Shown piece by piece: positions 32,520 to 44,130 of a DNA stretch of 64,000 nucleotides. Source of the stretch: Breviolum minutum Mf 1.05b.01 (lineage: Eukaryota > Sar > Dinophyceae > Suessiales > Symbiodiniaceae); the NCBI GenBank assembly GCA_000507305.1, contig DF241032.1, forward strand, positions 28,305-92,304, read 5' to 3'. Position numbers and translations under genes: made by a program. Numbering within the stretch: position 1 is the stretch's first letter; every line of letters begins with the position of its first letter. Under the pieces are notes generated by a model. That model worked only from the letters and a program-made list of their open reading frames with translations, was not told where the DNA came from and searched no databases.

Positions 32520-33900
32520 CAATTGCTCAAAAAATTCAGCAGTTTCAAAAGGGTTTCAAACCATTGCTGTCCAGGATGTTATTATTATGGCTGTTATCCA
32601 TGTCTAGTCATGTGTTAGGCTAATGTTGTCTAAACAGTCCAATCATTTCTGTAGTTGGACCATCTTTGTGTCACCCTGGGCAGCTCTGCCATTAAGATTA
32701 AAGTGTCCATTTCCCTATGGTTTGACAGGAGGATAGACATGGATAGCACCATGACACCATGCGCCACGTCGTCGTAAGCAAGCTGCACATCACGCATTTT
32801 ACACGCCCGTGCTTCGAATCGCGCTCTGGCGGGTCTGTAGCCGCTGGGCAGGGCAGCTTTTCTCAGGTTTCGTACTGAACGTTGAGATCAACTTGCCGTC
32901 CTTGACTTGCCTGCTGGGCGGCCGTGAAATCAACGCTCCTTAGAAAATTTACTAGTCAGGAACAGAGCGCAAAATGCGCCGCACGCTTTGATACTTGCAT
33001 CTTGTCTGGATCCTGGTTCAGTTGGCCCATTAAGCCATCAAAGTTTTGGTGGTTTGGAATCTAAATTTGTTTGTAGCATGTAGCCATCAATCAATGCAAG
33101 CACCCTGGTGCGAGAGAAAAATGCTCAACCGGGTCCCGCCATGCCGATGTAAACGGCCACGAGACACCCAAAGATTCATTCAAGCCGTGCCACTGACATC
33201 AAGCTGTGCCCTCTGGACGTGCATAGCAGCTCATGATAGGTGTGTGCATACAAATGGCTCTGCCATAGCAGCACACAATTCCCCTATCATGCTTCGCCAT
33301 TGCTGACATTTGCTCCTAGAAAATCTAAGGGCTTTTCCGATATGAGATCTACAAAGGCCCGATTTCACCTTTGTTGGTCGGTCATTGTGCCATCTACGCG
33401 GAATAAGGGGATGGTCCCACCAATGGATGACAGCCCCGTCCGGGCAGTTCGCACACTACCTCAGCTTCCAACAACACTTATTGATCTACGGACTGCTGGT
33501 AGTTCATGTATGTATATATATATATATATATCATTGACGTATCTGGCACATTCCTTTCTGAAGCATTGAATTCGCAACTGCATCATTGCCACCAAGTTGG
33601 TTCTATCTGCAATTTCCCCTAGCAGTTGACACAAAATCGGTGAAGTGTTTCCCCTGCGCTGCCTCTTTCTGATGCGTCATCCGCCTTTTCAGCTTTCAAG
33701 TTGTTGGATGTTGGATGACCATGGATGACCTTAAGATTCAAACATACCCCGATTTTGGAACATACCCCCCCCAAAAAAAAAACTGAAGCACCTGTTTATG
33801 AAGGGAATTCTTTTCATAGTGTCATAGTGGACGTTTTCCATATCTGGAGTATGTTCCAGGGGACTGTTGCAATTTTCTTAGGGACCTGTGATAAAATTGT
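32520..33900 (-). other. Weak coding signals only
   Basis: Minus-strand segments near 33355-33290 (DLISEKPLDFLGANVSNGE) and 33475-33400 (EVVCELPGRGCHPLVGPSPY) look coding but were not linked to anything. A TA microsatellite lies at 33508-33530. Confidence 0.3.
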
Positions 33901-33904
33901 TAAT

Positions 33905-34430
33905 GTCTGATCTAATATGTTTGCGTTTTTAGTGTTTGCTTGCTAATGTTTGGAAGGATGTTTGATCATGCTTTTGGGTGGTTGATATGTTTGATGATGT
34001 TGGTCATTTTTGATCATGTCCGTTGATGTTTGTTGATGTTTGACACTAAGGTTGATACTTAATTGATTATGTTTGATGATATTTGATCATGATTGATGAT
34101 ATTCGATGAGGTCCAAAGTTATATGCTTGTTGACATTAGCCGCTGTTGATGTCTGTTGATGGTTGTTGATGCTTGATAATACTTAATGATCAAAGGTCAT
34201 CTTTGTTGATGGTTGATGTTATCAATTGATGATGATTGTTGATGTTTGATGATGTCCAAAAGGTGGTTGATGATGTTTCATTAAAACGATGTTGCTCTGA
34301 TAGCGTTTGGTGATGACTCACAATGGTTGAAATTTTACATGTTTGATGATGCTTAATGCTATGTATGCTGTTTGAAGCTGTTTCGTTATGTTTCATTATG
34401 TTTGACAACGCTTGATGTTTCATCCATCTT
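33905..34430 (+). repeat. Degenerate TTTGATGATG / TGTTGATG repeat tract
   Basis: About 500 bp are built of imperfect units such as GATGTTTGATGATGTTGATC, with many substitutions and no fixed period. The tract is T/G-rich on the plus strand. No exon is visible. Confidence 0.6.
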
Positions 34431-34490
34431 CAAAATCACCAATAGTAGAAGCCAGCGGCTAGAATCCTACATACGCAGGAGCTTTTTTGC

Positions 34491-35255
34491 CTATTCTTCA
34501 GCTGATGTGGCTACAGCTCGTCCCTCTTCCAGTTTCTTCTGTAGCGAAATTGCATTCCCGCGCCTGCTCCAGTGTCTCTCGCGCAACTGAGAAGGATCCT
34601 TCTTCAAGTCCTTTCAGCAACCTCATATGACTGGCTCATATTGACTCATGGCATCTTCAGTCCCATGGCAACACGCTGTTGCACCACTCTTAGTGCTGCA
34701 TGCTATCCAGTTTTGAGGATCCAACTGACCTGACGTCGACGCAACCGTCGAAGCCACTGCAGGAGAAACCTGGCCAATGGCGGCGCACTTGAAAACTCCA
34801 GATGAGTTTCTTGAGAATAAGTCTTTAGTGGCAATATCTATTGCATAATGTAACATATGTATATATATATGATAGAAAACATATCAAATACATCATGATT
34901 TGGAATGACATGTAATGACTATCTTCAACTCTCGCCTGTAGTGCTCCTGCTCCTTGCGCAGGAGCCTCCACCCCTTGGAGAAGTGCACAGGCCTCAGTTT
35001 GTAGGGAACAAATAGCAGGTGATAGACCTCCAGCTACCTGAACATCAAGCCATGCTGGATAAGAGCACGACAGGATGGAAATTCTGGAATTTGAGATTTG
35101 TGCATCTAGAGTTGCAAAACATGGCGATGATACCCTCAAAAATGCTCAGGTCTCACAAGAGCTCAGGAACGAACAAGCTGTCTATTGCCCCACACAGCTC
35201 TGGAAACAAAGAGCAGTGCTGGAACCCTCTCCGACTTCAGCCTGAAAACATGCAA
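34491..35255 (-). CDS. Gene of unknown function, 3' exons
   Basis: About 35250-35180, after a TTTCAG, reads LKSERVPALLFVSRAVWG. About 35025-34900, after an AGGTAG acceptor, reads VYHLLFVPYKLRPVHFSKGW, then RLLRKEQEHYRRELK. About 34610-34491 reads KDPSQLRERHWSRRGNAISL, then QKKLEEGRAVATSAEE and a TAG stop at 34491. The composition is strongly protein-like. No family was recognised. Confidence 0.55.
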
Positions 35256-35969
35256 AAAAATCCCAGTCCCACGAGTGGGTCGTCAGTTTGGATATTCCTG
35301 GCACCAGAGTTTTGATAAGTTTCATAGATTGTGCTTGAAACTGAGTTTTTATGGTGAGCCCCCAACTTTTCACCCTCAACCCATCCCACCCACTTGGGTC
35401 CGACCTGAGAAAGGCCGTCACCTGGCGGAAAAGCTTATTCACAACCCACGGAAAGTTTCCAGTAAATTATAGTAAATTGAAGATTTGAAATCTAAATATG
35501 GGAAAAACAAACAAAAAAAACTTGCTTAAAACAAGGTCCGATCTTTACTAAAATATGACCTGTGAGTAACCATATGGGGATGAACTGTGTGTAATTACCC
35601 TGCAGGTTTTTCCAAACGCCGAGTGTGGGAACTTCCCAAAAAAAATTCGCCTTCTGGGTGGTGAAGCTTGGACTAGAATCCACTCGTCTAGCCGTGGACA
35701 GAAGTGATTCCCTGCTCCTCGGCATGGCATTCCACCCGTTGCGTAAAAAGAGAATGTATAAAGTGACAAAGTGATGCAAAAGTCTAGATTCAATCGATCA
35801 GTCTTGTCCAACAAGTTGCAGGACTTTTTTCAATAAGTTCCACCCCAAAAAAAGAAAGGAACATTTCCAGGTTTTGCGCGACAGCATCCGATCTGACAGC
35901 GGGCTGCACATTCTCTAAATATCAACGTCAACTTAACCTAGCCCATAGAAATAGCCTTCATATATGACA

Positions 35970-36080
35970 TACTGTTGATGGAAGGAATCCTGCACCAGTT
36001 GGTAGGTACATAGTTTATCCCATTATTTACAAGGTTTTGTACATCCCAGGTGGTTAGCCGGATTTCTTCCATCAACAGTA
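35970..36080. mobile_element. TACTGTTGATGG-family MITE, intact ends
   Basis: TACTGTTGATGGAAGGAATCC at the left and GGATTTCTTCCATCAACAGTA at the right are near-perfect 21-bp inverted repeats. GCACCAGTTGGTA and ACATCCCAGGTGGT lie inside. Confidence 0.8.
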
Positions 36081-36289
36081 TTATGGGATCTTACCTCAAT
36101 CATCCTTAAGTCGTGTGGTGCACCCAAGAGTTCAGCATGGGTCGAAATGGGGTACCCTTGTTACATACAATTCACATGTCAACGTTCTAATGTTCACCAC
36201 AAATCCAACGTGTAAACTCCATGCATCCAAAGTAAAAGGCCATGAGCTTTGGGATGAAAAAAAGGTTGATATTCGGGCATTGTTTACAT

Positions 36290-36600
36290 CAAAAAAACAG
36301 AGGAGTTTGCATATCTTTGAGTCTTTGAGTAAGTGTTCTGCCCAGCGTCTCATTATCATCCAACACGTTTTGCAAGAAGTTGCTCCCCACTGCATTGCCT
36401 GCCATCCAGTGCAACCCTGTTGTATTTTTTTTTAAAAAAAATGGTTGCTTCTCTTTCCGCCTTCCCCATGTTGAAAATTCTGGGCAATGCAGTCACTAGC
36501 TCCGAAGCAACCCATGGACAATTTTCGGACGAAACTAAGCTGCTCCATTCTTTATGGAGGTCTGGAGGGGTAAACTCTTGCACATATTCAACCTTGGAAA
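36290..36600 (-). CDS. Two exons of an unknown gene
   Basis: About 36597-36430, after a TTCCAAG acceptor, reads KVEYVQEFTPPDLHKEWSSL, then CPWVASELVTALPRIFNMGK. About 36385-36290, after AATGCAG, reads GSNFLQNVLDDNETLGRTLT. No domain was recognised. Confidence 0.5.
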
Positions 36601-36959
36601 TACAAGACTTGAAGGTGCAGAATCTAATGTATACTGTATGTATATACATATATCCAAATAAACTCATTAATTAACACAAATTCATGACTCCAGAAATCCC
36701 CAATCTTACACTCCAAATCCAGGTGAGCATATCCTCGCATCAGTGATGCAGTGTGATCGTATCCCAATGTGGGATCCATGTGGCATGGAGTGAAGTAGAA
36801 GGGGGAGAATGATCATCAACAAAACCAGCTTTGCTGCCACAGGTTTCCAAGACTTCCAGGGCTCTCAACTTTCCGCCTCCAAGCCAATGCATCTGCATGG
36901 CTGCTAATCCCTGAGACTTGAGGTGGATTTGACAAATTGTGGTGCGATGTCGTTTACCT

Positions 36960-37081
36960 CTCAACAGTTGCTGGGCATCCCCGGCATCAGTTGAAGGCGT
37001 CTTGATGTCCCAGTCTGGATCACCTACGGTGATCTTCCAATCTACCATTGCCTCAGGCCAACAAAATATAAACACATCCAT
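36960..37081 (-). CDS. Exon, unknown protein
   Basis: The minus strand reads AMVDWKITVGDPDWDIKTPS, then TDAGDAQQLLR, between a CCTGAG acceptor and a GAG|GTAAAC donor. An ATG at 37081 is in frame. It lies just 3' of the rhodopsin exons and may be a C-terminal part of that gene or a separate gene. Confidence 0.45.
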
Positions 37082-37392
37082 GGAATTTCATGGCCCAAAG
37101 AATGATGTTTGATGAGTTTGATGTTAGACATGTCCAAATTATATTTCTGCCAACTTAGATCCTCTGACACAAAAATATCATCCGTTGGTTTCAAGTGTCA
37201 CAAAATGTTTGGTCCCATCAACATGGATGTCTTTTCTGAGGCCCGGACGCTTTGGATTTGGTGATTGCCCAGGCTGCTTAAAAACATCCTGGGTGTGCCC
37301 ACAGCCACAACCGAGGGATCGCTTGAGGGATCCACCCAAAACTCTTTTTGGAGACAAGTTGGCCATGAACCATCCAGAAGCTTACTTACCAA

Positions 37393-38320
37393 GCTTGACA
37401 TGCTTTCAGGCCCAGAAACCGGAAAGCAGGGCCAGAAAAGCAAATCCATAAGGACACACCCTTCGCAATGACGTCCAGCAGGGTGTAGGCAAAAATCTGC
37501 CCAAAGTTTTGCAGAAGAAAAGTCTTCATTTCAGTTGAAGATTGACCTGGCCTGTTCTTGCCATAGACTGAGAAGACCCAAGCTTCTGCTTGCATGTGCT
37601 GCCTGTCCCAAAAAAACTTCCCAACATGCAGTGGAAGATGTAATGATCTAATGTACAAAAACTGCGTGTATATACCACCTGGAAAGTAGATGGCGCAACT
37701 CCCACGTATTGGTTTATCGTGAGCCCTTACAAATCCACGGTCCAAAATATATAGCATATTGTATTGGTCCCTTGTGGAAACGCTGGTATGCTTTTCCGCT
37801 GTATGTTGATGCACCCGGATGAATCCACGGCAGGTCTGAGACAACGGCTGGATAGGCTGCCCATAGGACTAGAGCAAACCTTTGAACGACAAAACGCAAC
37901 GGCGTTTACTGACGGAAACCGTCAGTTGAACTAGGCCAAGTGGCCTCAAGTATTTCCTTGCGCTGGCCATGGCGGCAGGATCAATCCTGAAAAAAAAACA
38001 GCAAAAAATGTTTGACCGGAAAAGCTGGCAAAATCCATTGATGATCATTGATGAACTCCCAAAGTTGCATCTGAGTGGCGGCAAAGAGAAGACCTGCTAG
38101 TTGCACGTGCAATGCATCTAAATGAATCTGAGAGTGTTTTTCCGCCAAAAATAAAAGAGAGACACATACGACATACATCCCTCTCCACGCTCTATATACA
38201 TATAACTCACAACCAAACTAACCAGACCCAACCCAAAATTGTCTGGAAAGGCCGACCTGCCAAAACATGAAAAAGAAGCACATAGCAGCTGCGACGAAGA
38301 AGATTCTGCCCTTTCCATGC
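37393..38320 (-). CDS. Type-1 (microbial) rhodopsin, helices E to G
   Basis: Exon 37986-37945 reads DPAAMASARKYL. A 65-bp GC-AG intron (37880-37944) joins it in phase to an exon starting at 37879, giving KYLRFALVLWAAYPAVV. This is the helix F pattern LRxxxxVLWxAYPxVV, with the retinal-pocket W and Y-P. An exon at about 37535-37393 reads NFGQIFAYTLLDVIAKGVS, the helix G pattern with Asp and the Schiff-base Lys (LDVxAK), and ends at a GTAAGTAAG donor. Near 38310-38240, RIFFVAAAMCFFFMFW is probably helix E. Type-1 rhodopsins are retinal-bound light-driven pumps or sensors. The helix C motif that would tell pump from sensor was not found, so the activity is open. Confidence 0.7.
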
Positions 38321-38329
38321 CAAGTGATG

Positions 38330-39990
38330 ATTGAAATAGATCACTTCACTACAGCGATGAAACCACAAGATTGCAGGCTGCAAATGGATTGACTCGTTGC
38401 AAAACTCCTGCCTGAGATTCCCATATCACCTGTTCAAATGCACTGCATCATGTTGGCTGCAGAATGTTGCAGCCAAGCAATGTAGTAGTTGTATCAGGCT
38501 ACACTTTCATCATATGATGCAGAGCACTCCCATCACCATACATTTGCAGCTTTTTGCAGCCTGGCCATGACTTATTGACCTCGATGTCGCAGAAAGCAAC
38601 CCAAGTAGCATTACCTCAATGAGAGGCAGGTAACACGTACATTCACACATATCATTCATGCAAAATGATGTACAATGAATTGGGTACATCATGGTACATC
38701 CATGTGTATATATATATATATAGCTATCTATTCGTTTTTAATCCATGTTAATCCAGCATTGATTGACATTCTCAGAAAAGCCTAGAACACTTGCTTTTTT
38801 GTTCGTGGCACCTTAAAAAGGGCCAACGATTAAAATGGTCCTGCAGCCCTACCCTTCATGCAGGGTTGGGACATACACAACACTCTCACTGTTCCACTGT
38901 TCCAACGGACCCCGAGCCACCCAAAGTTATGGAAAGGTTGTGAAACTTGAAGCTTTCTCTTTTAGCTTCCATAGATAACAGGACGCAACATAGCAAGCCA
39001 AAATTCTCTGCTGAGCAGCGAGGGATGTGGTGAAACAGACCGATAGGATCCTGAGCCGACTCGCCGACTTTCCGGGGCTTGGGATGTTGCACCAAACTTG
39101 GAGCCAACGAGTCATGGCAAGCATCTCTCTCCAGGATGCTGTCGTATAAAGACGGGCAAAGCTCACCCATTGAAGCGGCGCCTTGGCGCTTGCATAAACC
39201 GCTGTTGGGGCGAACATGCAAAGTGTCTGACAACTTTCAAGAGATTGTCATCCTAGAGTTTGCGGTACTGGAATGAGCATAGCTGATGATTTTAGTCAAT
39301 TTGCCAATTAAACCAATCGGCTTTCAACATCCTGGAAGAAGACCCAGTATCACCTAATACTACAGTACATATATCACCCCAGGTGTCACCCGTTTCTGAT
39401 TGCAAGCATGTGGCCAGAATTGCCCAAAGCCTAAAGCTGCAGTGTCAACAAGAAACGACGCTGACGACGTGACTGCCTTTGAAAATCTTGTGGCTTCCAT
39501 GAGGGCCATCCAACTCGGCACAATAATCTTCAATGCTTACACTCCCAAAGTTTAACATGGAACTTTTCTGAATGTTTAAAAGTGAAGGGTGACATTATCA
39601 AATTCCACGAAAAACTTTGGGAGGCTAGGTGGCTAAGGCTGTAAGTTTTTGGCATCTTGTGGAGCTTTTGAGAGCAATCCAACTTCAATGCAAGGCACAT
39701 ATATCTACCCATGAGTCGAACCTCCTCATCACCTTAGTCAACGGTGGGATGATCCCATGTGGTGGACCCCTGCATAAATAAATGCACGAATAAAACTAAT
39801 AATATATGAATACATACATAATATCAATATATATATATATATACATCTTATGTAAATAATGCCACATATTTCATTGCCTTTGACCCAGGCACCTGTCAGC
39901 CAGTTTGACTGGCTCACAAGCAAAGGGGTTGCATCCTCCATAGCAAGGTGCAAGTAACAACCTGCACAGCACAAGTGTGCACCAGCTGAC
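38330..39990. other. Mostly unassigned; expected to hold 5' rhodopsin exons
   Basis: Open minus-strand frames with hydrophobic runs exist (for example LACYVASCYLWKLKE near 39000), but frames conflict and no R-x-x-D-W-x-x-T helix C motif is seen. A TA run lies at 38707-38722. A half MITE starts at 39540. Confidence 0.3.
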
Positions 39991-40084
39991 GTCACATGAC
40001 TCAGCTCAAAGGTAAAAATGATTGAGCCCAAAATGGATTGCTTTTTGGATGTTGACATACAAGATCTAGGCGCCCCAAACTGGT

Positions 40085-40231
40085 ACCCAGAATGATGGAA
40101 AAAATCATCTCTCCCATCTGAATGCGAACATATTTCAAAACCAGGCCACCAGCACAAACAATGCTGACGAAGGTCATGATATATGACACCTTCCAACGAG
40201 GCTGCGAACGAGGCGCAAGGTGTTGCGCCAA
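40085..40231 (-). CDS. Membrane-segment exon, possibly rhodopsin helix B
   Basis: The minus strand reads RWKVSYIMTFVSIVCAGGLV and then LKYVRIQMGE, one clear membrane helix with a basic C-cap. Its placement about 2 kb 5' of the helix E-G exons would fit helix A or B. Sequence alone does not settle it. Confidence 0.3.
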
Positions 40232-40826
40232 ATGCGTTTAGGCAAAATAGCTCCCAAATGACCAAAATGCTTCAGTACTACACTACCCGCACTACCCAAG
40301 ATTTTGCCATTTCAAAACGTTTTTTTCAAATTTGCCATCAAGTAGATGTTTCTATCTGCGTCAAAGGCCAATTGTAACTTTGTCAGGCATTTTCCACTAA
40401 GCGCTTGCATTCATCCCCGACTACCACTGGCCGGCCTCTCTCATCCGGTGCATCAATTCCGGGTTTCCAGTGAATCCTCACAAAGCAATAGGGAAATCGA
40501 CATGTTCTTGGAAATCTATGAAAATCTCATGTTTCAACCCCACCCCCCCCTTCCAACCCATGGCACTCTTTAACCACCACCCATTTTTTTTCCCACCAAA
40601 AAAATGTTGTATTTTTCATGGAAAAAATGGCCAGGCCACCTTCACGGTGCACCAAAATGGGTAACACGGAGCACGAAATCAGGGCTGAAAAAAGGAACCT
40701 AAGTGGTTTGCCGGGGAGCTGCCGGTGACCAAGCCGGGGGGAGGCGGGAAGGAAAAGGTAGCTGCTTAACAAGAAGTTGACTCTGCCAAACCAAGAATCC
40801 CTTGAAGATCTGATTATGATGAAATT

Positions 40827-40928
40827 CTACTTGGTGGTTGAACCACCCATCTGAAAAATAATCGTCAAATTGGATTATCTTAACAGGTAGGCGTAAAAAT
40901 AAAAAAAACTTTGAAAACCAGCACCTAG
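40827..40928 (-). mobile_element. Introner-family copy
   Basis: On the minus strand CTAGGTGCTGGTTTTCAAAG ... GGTGGTTCAACCACCAAGTAG. The interior TCCAATTTGACGATTATTTTTCAGATGGG matches the family. Its 5' flank (TCACAGATTTCATATCATTT) is shared with the copy at 43149-43251. Confidence 0.8.
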
Positions 40929-40954
40929 AAATGATATGAAATCTGTGATAAAAA

Positions 40955-41295
40955 CCTACTTGTCTGTGTTTTCTCATTTCCCTTTGTTCCCTGCCTCCCT
41001 GAAATCCAATGAAATGTCGAAAATCATCCACCTCCCGGGATCCCATCTGAACTTTTGCCAATATTGATCCGTTTGACCCTGTGAAACTCTTCAACCCAAG
41101 CAGCTCGGCTCCAAAGAAAGTGGCTGCAACCACATAAGGCCTGAGCGGATCTCTTGGTTGTTTGGACCGCGGTTTGGAATCCCCAAAATGTCCTTAAAGT
41201 AATCATCATTCAGACTCCGGGACTCCATATAGCAATCCAAAGCACAAATTGCACGATACAGCGAACGATCTATTGCATCCAAAGTGAACAATCAA
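40955..41295 (-). CDS. Coding region with changing frames, unknown protein
   Basis: Three minus-strand frames look coding in succession: DAIDRSLYRAICALDCYMES (about 41290-41160), then AAWVEEFHRVKRINIGKSSD (about 41150-41040), overlapping FFGAELLGLKSFTGSNG and FRHFIGFQGGREQREMRKHR (about 41120-40957). The last ends at CAA|GTAGGT. The gaps between frames are too short for ordinary introns. Micro-introns, indels or a decayed copy are possible. Confidence 0.4.
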
Positions 41296-41519
41296 TTTTC
41301 TTTACGGCATAACTACAGAAATTAAGTTGGTTCCAAGTTTGCGACAAATAGCCATAAATATCCATGAAATATGATAGCTTCTACCTTTGACATTAAAACC
41401 GAGAAGGTGCCCAACCCGTTTTTGCCGAGTTTCCAGGTAGGCCATCGTCGCATTTCATGTGCCACGGGAGAGCTTGATCTCCACCTTTTCCGTGGAATCC
41501 AGTCCCATGCAATCGCAAT

Positions 41520-41760
41520 AGAGAATACATAGGCAGCGATATGCAGTGATTACATATACAATTGAATACACAAATGTAATCTGCATTTAATTCTTAACTT
41601 TAATAATGTGAAATATCGTCTATCTGTCGACATGTATCTTTCTGTGTATCTGTCCATCTACTCTATCCATGAAAAAAGCATATACATATATATATATATA
41701 TTTTATATTTTTTAAAAGTGTATATACATATATATATATATGAAGGTTGTTCTAAATTCC
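41520..41760. repeat. AT-rich stretch with TA microsatellites
   Basis: TATATA runs lie at 41683-41702 and 41717-41742. No exon is seen here. Confidence 0.5.
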
Positions 41761-41977
41761 TTCACGCGGAAAAGGACATCTTCGCCAAAAAAATTGTTCG
41801 CCAAACTTTCGCCAACCCCACGTTTATCTTTAGCGGCACATGTTGGCCAAGAGTTTTAAGAAGAACATGGATGTGTGATGTCCTCAAATTTGTTCCAGGC
41901 GTCTGGTCCCTTGTCACACTTCATTCTCTGGCAGCTGCACTTAAACATTTACGTTCTGCTTTAAGATGTTGGTCCTT

Positions 41978-42045
41978 GCTCACCTTCATCGGCCAGTTCT
42001 GACACAACAAGTCCCCAGTTTAGGCCACCTAGCTTGCGAGGGAAG
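41978..42045 (-). CDS. Short exon, unknown gene
   Basis: The minus strand reads FPRKLGGLNWGLVVSELADE before a GAAG|GTGAGC donor. A following segment near 41925-41860 (KGPDAWNKFEDITHPCSS) may be the next exon. Confidence 0.4.
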
Positions 42046-42704
42046 GCCATCTTTCGCTAAGCTTTAGCTAAACTTTCGCGAACAATTACCCAATAGCCTT
42101 TCAAAAATGAAACATACATAAGAAACAATAAATACATGTATTTACAATGCAACTTTAGACATGTCTACATGAACTTTCGCCAAAACTTTAGCCAGAAAAA
42201 AAAATCTTTCGCCGTTCCAAAAAAAACTGTAGCCGAGACTAAGAATTGCATACCCCAGGACCTTCGCAATGAAGGCCCCTGTTAAGGACCTTTTGCTCAA
42301 CTCTCATATATACATTACCTATCATTACCAACCCAAGAATCCAGTTTCAGCATTCTTAACCAGCAAACTTCAGCCCATGATTTTGAAGCGTTTAATACGC
42401 GGTAGCCGCCAAGCAGCACGTGCGGTACATTCAGGACAAAGGTAGCCAAGGCTACTGCCTCACCGACATGGACGGTCCACCATGGCCCGTTTCATCATCC
42501 CGGCTTCAGTTCCCTTTTTGGATCGGTGGGACGATGGAACATTTTTCCCTACATGAATGGCTGAAATCGGCTGGAAAAAATCTATGGCATCTATATGGGA
42601 TCAATTTTAGGTAAATATACATACCAGTCCCAGCCTGTGCTGCTACAACGAAGGCTCGACACCAGCGCCTGGTATCAGTATCAGGCAAATTCAGGCTGAA
42701 TCAA

Positions 42705-42885
42705 ACACGACTTGAATCATCCCAGTTCCAATCCCAACCAACGGGTGCCGTTTTGGGTGACTCAAAACGGAAGGCCTGCCATGAGTTGGCATCACCACTC
42801 CAGACGGATGAGGGGTGGCCCTCTATCTGAAGGCTACGCCGTTCGAGTCGTGGCGTTTCAGCCAGAAATGGCATCGGGGGCACCT
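42705..42885 (-). CDS. Exon, unknown gene
   Basis: Open minus frame PRLERRSLQIEGHPSSVWSG, then FESPKTAPVGWDWNWDDSSR. Composition is convincing but borders were not set. Confidence 0.4.
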
Positions 42886-43148
42886 TTTTTGAAGCACCTA
42901 GTGATGTAAAACACTGCAGTAACTTGTCCCCCCCAACAAAAAAACAACGAATGATGATGAGGAATGATGAAAGTATAATAGCTTCAAGAAGAGCTAGACT
43001 TCACATCAATCAGACAGCACAAAGAATCACAGCACACGCACACACATCCTTCCAGAGACATTCACAAATCCCAACAAAAGGCTTCTGACGGTTTGACATC
43101 ACGATGAATCAGTCCTTGGGTCAGGGTCAGGTGGTTTTAAAAGGTTTT

Positions 43149-43251
43149 CTAGTTCATGGTTTCAACCCAAACTAGAAAGAAATCATCAGATTGGATCATT
43201 TCCCCAGGAATTACGGTGTAAATATAAAAAGAAATTGAAACCACCACCTAG
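43149..43251 (-). mobile_element. Introner-family copy
   Basis: On the minus strand CTAGGTGGTGGTTTCAATTTC ... GGGTTGAAACCATGAACTAG, with TCCAATCTGATGATTTCTTT inside. It shares its 5' flank with the copy at 40827-40928. Confidence 0.75.
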
Positions 43252-43289
43252 AAATGATATGAAATCTGTGAAGAAAAAAAACACCTACC

Positions 43290-43425
43290 TTTGTTTTCTC
43301 ACTTCCTAGTTGTAAGGTGAAACCCACCATCCTGAGGATGGATTCGAATCCCCGGACCCGGCCTTTGGAATGAACATAGGCCAAGGCCTCGGTGGAGTCA
43401 AGGCGAACCTTCACCGTTTTCCCGC
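43290..43425 (-). CDS. Exon, unknown gene, next to an introner
   Basis: The minus strand reads KVRLDSTEALAYVHSKGRVR, then GFESILRMVGFTLQLGSEKT, ending at AAG|GTAGGT. The exon end and the intron after it are similar to those at 40960 (see findings). Confidence 0.55.
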
Positions 43426-43559
43426 AGCGAAAAAAAAACCCTCAGCGACTCTCAGATCTGGACGTCGAGAACCTGTCGGAACCTGAGTCAAATAATTTTT
43501 GGGGGAGGAAAATGATGGAAATATATGGTAATTTGTTTAAAAGTTATACTTCGAAATTT

Positions 43560-43800
43560 GGAATTTATATGAATTGATGCCTTCAAAAAAATATGTTTGG
43601 CTGAGCTTGCTGGCAATTTCCATATCAAAGCCTCATCCTTCTGCAGCTCACCACTGATGATGGCCTTCCAGTGGAACAAATGACGACGAAACCCATATCA
43701 ACCCGGTCGGTTGCGCCTCTCGGAGGGTTGTTCCATCGCAGAACTCCATCCTCGAATGGTGATTTAGACGAATGGATCAGGGGTGATTTGCCATACGATA
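43560..43800 (-). CDS. Two coding-like segments, unknown gene
   Basis: About 43795-43690 reads GVLRWNNPPRGATDRVDMGF. About 43675-43590 reads WKAIISGELQKDEALIWKLP, then ASSAKHIF. They may be exons upstream of the one at 43290. Confidence 0.35.
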
Positions 43801-43968
43801 TTGATGGAAGCAAAAGTATGAAACATAAAACACATTCACGTACGTATATATTTAGATACATATACACATATACATGCATACAGTTACGCATATATACTCA
43901 TACATACTCATACATATACGGTATATACAACTTGTTACTTGCATATGTAAATCTTACTACCACCCCCC

Positions 43969-43970
43969 AC

Positions 43971-44048
<78 letters not shown>

Positions 44049-44130
44049 TCATCCATCATCCATCATCCATCATCCATCATCCATCATCCATCATTCATCG
44101 TTCATCGTTCATCGTTCATCAGTCATGATC
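43969..44130 (+). repeat. CAT microsatellite followed by CCATCAT / TTCATCG units
   Basis: About 22 CAT triplets, then seven CCATCAT units, then three TTCATCG units and TTCATCAGTCATGATCA. An inverted counterpart lies at 45745-45850. Confidence 0.9.

Noticed and set aside
43969..44130. CRISPR array
   Set aside because: The repeats are direct 3- and 7-bp units with no unique spacers; it is a microsatellite.
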